10,743 nucleotides of DNA from Bacillota bacterium (GTDB lineage: Bacteria > Bacillota_B > Desulfitobacteriia > Desulfitobacteriales > Desulfitobacteriaceae): the NCBI GenBank assembly GCA_021779415.1, contig JAJYAS010000058.1:1-10743 (forward strand), written 5' to 3'. The position numbers were made by a program, and so were the translations under genes. Of the stretch, positions 7,797 to 10,743 are shown piece by piece. Positions within the stretch are counted from its first letter, which is position 1. Each line of letters opens with the position of its first letter. The notes beneath the pieces were generated by a model. The model ran no database searches and was not told where the DNA came from. It saw nothing but the letters and a program-made list of their open reading frames with translations.

Positions 7797-8123
7797 CTAA
7801 TAATAAGATTTATTAAATAAATGCGCAAAGTCTGCGAAGGAAGTTTGTCCCCTAAATAAATGTGCATGGCCATTGTCGATAGTGGTGGTATCACAATAAG
7901 AATGGGTGTGGCCACCTCCAGGTAAATAGATCGCGGGTCCACTTACCCCTGCGTAGTAATGAACATGTCCATCATTAAACGTAGTTACACCACGATAATA
8001 ATGGACATGTGAACCTCCTCCTGGTACAGTGTTTCCTGTAATGCCTGACAAGCAGTGGATGTGTCCATGTGCACAACATGTGCGGGTTTCATAAAAATGG
8101 ACATGATAGTCTGAAGTATACAA
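7797..8123 (-). CDS. YmaF-family histidine-rich repeat protein
   Basis: The 108-aa product carries six HxH motifs (H7/H9, H21/H23, H39/H41, H53/H55, H72/H74, H86/H88), spaced alternately 14 and 18-19 residues. This gives three repeat units of about 33 residues. Segments such as GGGSHVHYYRGVTTFNDGHV and DGHVHYYAGVSGPAIYLPGG match the YmaF family of spore-forming Firmicutes, whose function is unknown; the histidines suggest metal binding. C16, C17 and C24 near the N-terminus add to this. The start is a TTG at 8123, chosen because a perfect AAGGAGGTGA (8128-8137, - strand) precedes it by proper spacing. The ATG at 8144 would place that sequence inside the coding region. No signal peptide is seen. 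It is divergent from the CDGSH gene. Confidence 0.83.
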   Translation of the reverse strand: MYTSDYHVHFYETRTCCAHGHIHCLSGITGNTVPGGGSHVHYYRGVTTFNDGHVHYYAGVSGPAIYLPGGGHTHSYCDTTTIDNGHAHLFRGQTSFADFAHLFNKSYY

Positions 8124-8127
8124 AAGC

Positions 8128-8137
8128 TCACCTCCTT
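8128..8137 (-). promoter_or_regulatory. Very strong ribosome binding site deciding the TTG start of the YmaF gene
   Basis: AAGGAGGTGA on the - strand is a full match to the 16S rRNA end. Its GGAGG core lies 7 nt before the TTG at 8123, which argues against the upstream ATG at 8144. Confidence 0.8.
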
Positions 8138-8305
8138 TTTCCATATTATGTATAATATTTGACTGTGGTGATAAATGCTCATATTGCCTATTAAAAGCAA
8201 GGAAATCCCGTTTAGTAAATACACTAGATGGGATTATTACTTGAAATTTCGTTTATAAAATACACGTTATCGAGAATAATAGAAATACGAAGGAGTGATA
8301 AAAGT

Positions 8306-8545
8306 ATGGAAAAGCCAGTAGTTGCCCAAAAATCACCAATTCCCGTTGATCTTAAGAAAGGTGAAACCTATTATTACTGTAAGTGCGGTAAAAGCTCCGC
8401 TCAACCATTTTGTAACGGAGCACATAAAGGGAGTTCGTTTGAACCTATGGCATTTACTGCAGAGAAAGATGGAACTGCTTATTTATGTGCGTGCAAGTAT
8501 ACTAAAAATCCTCCTTATTGTGATGGAACCCACGACAGTCTCTAG
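8306..8545 (+). CDS. Tandem CDGSH iron-sulfur domain protein
   Basis: The 79-aa product has two CDGSH-type motifs, each binding a [2Fe-2S] cluster by three Cys and one His. The first is C25-K-C27-x8-C36-N-G-A-H40 and the second C61-A-C63-x8-C72-D-G-T-H76, both with the expected Pro two residues before the third Cys. The first has Asn in place of the usual Asp. Two motifs in one short soluble chain match the CISD3/Miner2-like bacterial class. Such proteins are thought to carry electrons or Fe-S clusters; the specific role is unknown. ATG 8306 is supported by AAGGAGTGA at 8290-8298. A longer frame from 8228 adds 26 residues without a ribosome binding site. It is a single-gene unit ending in a long hairpin terminator. 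Confidence 0.93.
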   Translation: MEKPVVAQKSPIPVDLKKGETYYYCKCGKSSAQPFCNGAHKGSSFEPMAFTAEKDGTAYLCACKYTKNPPYCDGTHDSL

Positions 8546-8560
8546 GAGCATAAATTAAAT

Positions 8561-8614
8561 AATGAATTAAAGACAGGATGTCTATTAGATTGACATCCTG
8601 CCTTTAAATTCATT
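8561..8614. terminator. Long hairpin terminator after the CDGSH gene
   Basis: CAGGATGTC (8574-8582) pairs with GACATCCTG (8592-8600) around a 9-nt loop. The outer arms AATGAATTAAAG and CTTTAAATTCATT extend it to about 20 bp with a bulge and one mismatch. The T content after the core stem is modest, but the stem is long and lies 15 nt after the stop. Confidence 0.8.
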
Positions 8615-8836
8615 TGATTATTTAACCTTGCCAGTACTATCTATTCAATTTTCTTGTGAAGCGCTAATACATATCCTACTTAAACATTTGCGGATATACA
8701 TTTTTTAAATCATTTATTTACAGGTTATACTTATTAAAAAGATCTCGAAACGTTTTTATGTGTCATACATAGGAAGAATGCTATTGTAAAGAGAATGTAT
8801 TATCAGAGCAAGGCTGTTTGATATCATAGAAATTTT

Positions 8837-8842
8837 AGGAGG
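8837..8842 (+). promoter_or_regulatory. Ribosome binding site before the ATC-started SDR gene
   Basis: AGGAGG lies 8 nt before the ATC at 8851, the position where the family start codon would be expected. An in-frame TAG overlaps its first bases, so the coding region cannot begin further upstream. Confidence 0.7.
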
Positions 8843-8850
8843 TACATTAC

Positions 8851-9468
8851 ATCAATATTTTAATTCTTGGCGCGACAGGTAGAGTGGGTGGTTATATTCT
8901 TAATAATGTATTGCAAGGTGATCATGATGTCACGGTGTTGGTACGTCAGCCTAAAAAAATTGTGCCTCATCAACGCTTAACGACAATCACGGGCAACGTT
9001 TTAAACAAAGAAGACATTGCTAAAGCCTTATCGGGAATTGAGGTCGTTATAAGTGCGCTTAGTACAGATGGAACGAAGACGCTCTCTGTAAGCATGCGAC
9101 TCATTCTTGAGGCAATGAAGAAGAGGGTGATCAAACGGATCATAACCATTGGAACAGCAGGTATATTACAAACTCGAATGGATCCGAGCCTATTACGCTA
9201 TCAATCGAAAGAGTCAAAGCGTAAATCAACCTGGGCCGCTGAAGAACATCATGAAGTGTTTAGATTACTGAGAGAGTCAGACCTTGACTGGACTATTATT
9301 TGTCCACCTTATTTAACGAACCGGAATTTCACAGGATGTTATCGAATAGAACGTAACTTTTTACCTCAGGACGGAGTAGCCATCTCTATTCCGGATGTGG
9401 CTGATTTAGTTTATAAAGAGGTTTTAAGTATGAACTATTTGAATACACGAATTGGGATAGCTTATTAA
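8851..9468 (+). CDS. NAD(P)-binding SDR (NmrA/BVR-B-like) protein with apparent ATC start
   Basis: The 205-aa product is an atypical short-chain dehydrogenase. It has a Rossmann start NILILGATGRVGGYIL with G7-x2-G10-x2-G13, then VTVLVRQP with R32 (suggesting NADP), a GNVLNKEDIAKAL segment, VVISALS, and the family-typical SDLDWTIICPPYLTN (143-157). The classical YxxxK pair is not seen where expected, as in NmrA-like and biliverdin-reductase-B-like proteins, which may sense cofactor or reduce small substrates. No ATG, GTG or TTG lies between an in-frame TAG at 8836-8838 and the Rossmann motif. The first usual start, GTG 8884, would remove the first strand and most of the glycine motif. The AGGAGG spacing points to ATC 8851, where relatives probably have ATG. 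Either a rare start or a recent start-codon mutation is possible. It is a single gene. Confidence 0.78.
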   Translation: MNILILGATGRVGGYILNNVLQGDHDVTVLVRQPKKIVPHQRLTTITGNVLNKEDIAKALSGIEVVISALSTDGTKTLSVSMRLILEAMKKRVIKRIITIGTAGILQTRMDPSLLRYQSKESKRKSTWAAEEHHEVFRLLRESDLDWTIICPPYLTNRNFTGCYRIERNFLPQDGVAISIPDVADLVYKEVLSMNYLNTRIGIAY

Positions 9469-9534
9469 ATCCTGCCTCTTCTTTTATTATTGTATAAATT
9501 AGTCTATGAACAAGAGAATGAGCTATAAAAGCGT

Positions 9535-9563
9535 TTGCAGAATGGCCAAGCCTCTGGTATAGT
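9535..9563 (+). promoter_or_regulatory. Sigma-A type promoter of hpt-guaA
   Basis: TTGCAG (9535-9540), a 17-nt spacer and TATAGT (9558-9563), preceded by TG in extended -10 position (TGG). The predicted transcript would begin near 9570 with a short leader. A perfect TATAAT at 9574-9579 lacks a -35 box at the right distance and abuts the ribosome binding site. Confidence 0.65.
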
Positions 9564-9592
9564 TTTGGCATAGTATAATGGAGGTGTCCTTG

Positions 9593-10135
9593 ATGGAAGA
9601 ATATATTGCAAAGGTTTTGATTACACGGGAAGAACTAGCAAAACGTGTAGCCGAACTGGGGGCTGAGATCACTCGGGATTATGAAGGTAAGAAAATTTTG
9701 GTCCTCGGAATCCTTAAAGGTGCTGTTCCTTTTATGTCGGATCTCATTCGAGAGATTAAATTGCCACTGGCGTATGACTTTATGGCGTTGTCGAGTTATG
9801 GAGCATCCACTCAGTCATCCGGTGTTGTCAGGATCCTTAAAGATTTAGAACGTAGTGTTGAAGATGTACATATTTTAGTCACTGAAGATATCGTGGATAC
9901 TGGCCTGACGTTAAAGTATTTAAAAGAAAATTTGAGAGCACGAAATCCTCTCAGTGTGAAAGTTGTTACGCTCCTTGACAAATCCGAGCGCCGTAAAGTC
10001 AATGTTGTTCCTGATTATAATGGATTTTCGATCCCCGATGAATTTGTAGTTGGGTACGGTTTGGATTTTAACGAGGAGTACAGGAATTTACCCTATGTGG
10101 GGGTTTTAAAGCAAGAGGCCTACGAAATTATTTAG
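9593..10135 (+). CDS. hpt: Hypoxanthine phosphoribosyltransferase
   Basis: Hpt joins hypoxanthine or guanine to PRPP, giving IMP or GMP in purine salvage. The 180-aa product has the family's full length. The PRPP-binding loop VTEDIVDTGLT (residues 96-106) includes the acidic pair E98/D99 and the catalytic-base position D102. KGAVPFMSDLIR (42-53) forms the pyrophosphate-binding loop, SSYG (67-70) the flexible loop, LLDK (127-130) supplies the purine-contacting Lys, and FVVGYGLD (151-158) ends in the metal-binding Asp. The ATG at 9593 is preferred: GGAGGTG at 9580-9586 is correctly spaced for it, while an in-frame ATG at 9578 overlaps that sequence. guaA follows 17 nt downstream, so both are probably cotranscribed. 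Confidence 0.97.
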   Translation: MEEYIAKVLITREELAKRVAELGAEITRDYEGKKILVLGILKGAVPFMSDLIREIKLPLAYDFMALSSYGASTQSSGVVRILKDLERSVEDVHILVTEDIVDTGLTLKYLKENLRARNPLSVKVVTLLDKSERRKVNVVPDYNGFSIPDEFVVGYGLDFNEEYRNLPYVGVLKQEAYEII

Positions 10136-10152
10136 ATTGGTGATGAATTATA

Positions 10153-10743
10153 GTGACACAGGAAGTTGTCTTGGTTTTGGATTTTGGAGGACAGTATAAT
10201 CAACTTATTGCCCGCCGTGTACGTGAGGCTCATGTGTATTCTGAGATGATTTCCTACAAAACTTCAATTGAGGAAATTCAGGCTCGTAAGCCTAAAGGCA
10301 TTATTTTATCGGGTGGTCCAGCAAGTGTCAATCAGCCGAATGCACCTAAAGTTGACCCTGAAATCTATAATTTAGGGATTCCCATTCTGGGGATCTGCTA
10401 TGGAATGCAGCTCATGGCCGTACAATTAGGGGGAACAGTAGAACATCCAGTGGCCAGCGAGTATGGCAAAGCGATGCTTACGGTTGATACACCCACTGAT
10501 CTGTGGGAAGGCTTGGGTGGAGAACGTCCGTGTTGGATGAGTCATGGGGATTCTGTGATTGCCTTGCCCGAGGGATTTGTAGTCGCTGCTCATACTGGAC
10601 ATACTCCAGTCGCAGCAATGCTGAATGAAGAACGACATTTCTATGGCGTTCAATTTCACCCTGAGGTAAAACATACTCCTGATGGTCAAGAGATGTTAAT
10701 AAAGTTCCTGTTCAATATTTGCAAGTGCCGTGGGGACTGGACC
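10153..10743 (+). CDS. guaA: GMP synthase (glutamine-hydrolysing), N-terminal part (3' end outside window)
   Basis: GuaA makes GMP from XMP with ATP and glutamine-derived ammonia. The frame starts at GTG 10153 with a modest GGTGAT (10139-10144) 8 nt upstream, and stays open to the window edge for 197 codons of a usual ~510. The visible part is the class I glutamine amidotransferase domain: [18 protein letters not shown] (8-25), SGGP (53-56), the nucleophile C82 in GICYGMQ, and H169 and E171 in QFHPEV completing the catalytic triad. The ATP-pyrophosphatase and dimerisation domains would follow outside the window. No purine riboswitch is seen in the 17-nt gap after hpt; regulation would have to act at the hpt promoter. 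Confidence 0.97.
   Translation, partial: MTQEVVLVLDFGGQYNQLIARRVREAHVYSEMISYKTSIEEIQARKPKGIILSGGPASVNQPNAPKVDPEIYNLGIPILGICYGMQLMAVQLGGTVEHPVASEYGKAMLTVDTPTDLWEGLGGERPCWMSHGDSVIALPEGFVVAAHTGHTPVAAMLNEERHFYGVQFHPEVKHTPDGQEMLIKFLFNICKCRGDWT

Noticed and set aside
7797..8123. Repeated HxH-encoding DNA considered as a CRISPR-like or direct-repeat array
   Set aside because: The repeats are degenerate at DNA level and only regular at protein level, matching the YmaF repeats.
10426..10689. 87-codon - strand frame inside guaA
   Set aside because: Antisense to the conserved glutaminase domain, with no start signal.

Overview
The window looks like chromosomal DNA from a low-to-mid GC, Gram-positive anaerobe of the Firmicutes, probably a Desulfosporosinus/Desulfitobacterium-like member of the Peptococcaceae. 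This rests on strong AGGAGG-type ribosome binding sites, many TTG/GTG starts, a consensus CIRCE/HrcA operator before groESL, and the look of the GroES, YmaF and DUF4405 proteins. No database search was possible, so the genus is inference.

Layout. Positions 1-2015 hold the end of a molybdenum-cofactor operon on the + strand: moaA (5' end cut by the window), moaC, a single-domain MOSC protein and a MogA/MoaB-type protein, tightly packed and closed by a strong hairpin terminator at 2081-2140. A decayed C-terminal piece of a drug/metabolite-transporter gene lies on the - strand at 2219-2395. Next comes a NYN-domain protein, a PIN-like putative RNase, at 2443-3270. The heat-shock operon groES-groEL (3549-5511) follows, with a sigma-A type promoter, a CIRCE operator and a long terminator hairpin at 5639-5683.

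Positions 5512-9534 look like a looser, more AT-rich accessory stretch. It holds a - strand five-helix DUF4405-type cytochrome with a C-terminal CxxCHxxxCx6C tail, a 434-bp gene-free gap, two small unrecognised membrane proteins (59 and 124 aa), and a - strand histidine-rich YmaF-family protein. Divergent from YmaF is a tandem CDGSH iron-sulfur protein, followed by a NAD(P)-binding SDR/NmrA-like protein whose start codon appears to be ATC. From 9535 the purine-salvage pair hpt-guaA begins, with its own promoter. guaA runs off the right edge inside or just after its glutaminase domain.

How the parts fit: moaA-moaC-MOSC-mogA make and insert or handle molybdenum cofactor, which anaerobic respirers need for many oxidoreductases. 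groESL is the HrcA-regulated chaperonin. Hpt makes IMP/GMP from hypoxanthine/guanine and GuaA makes GMP from XMP. The genes between are small redox-, metal- or membrane-related proteins without a clear common pathway. I found no CRISPR array, rRNA, tRNA, transposase or phage gene. The less ordinary items are the DUF4405 protein with its cysteine tail, the YmaF repeat protein, the pair of small membrane proteins, the NYN protein and the SDR gene lacking a standard start.
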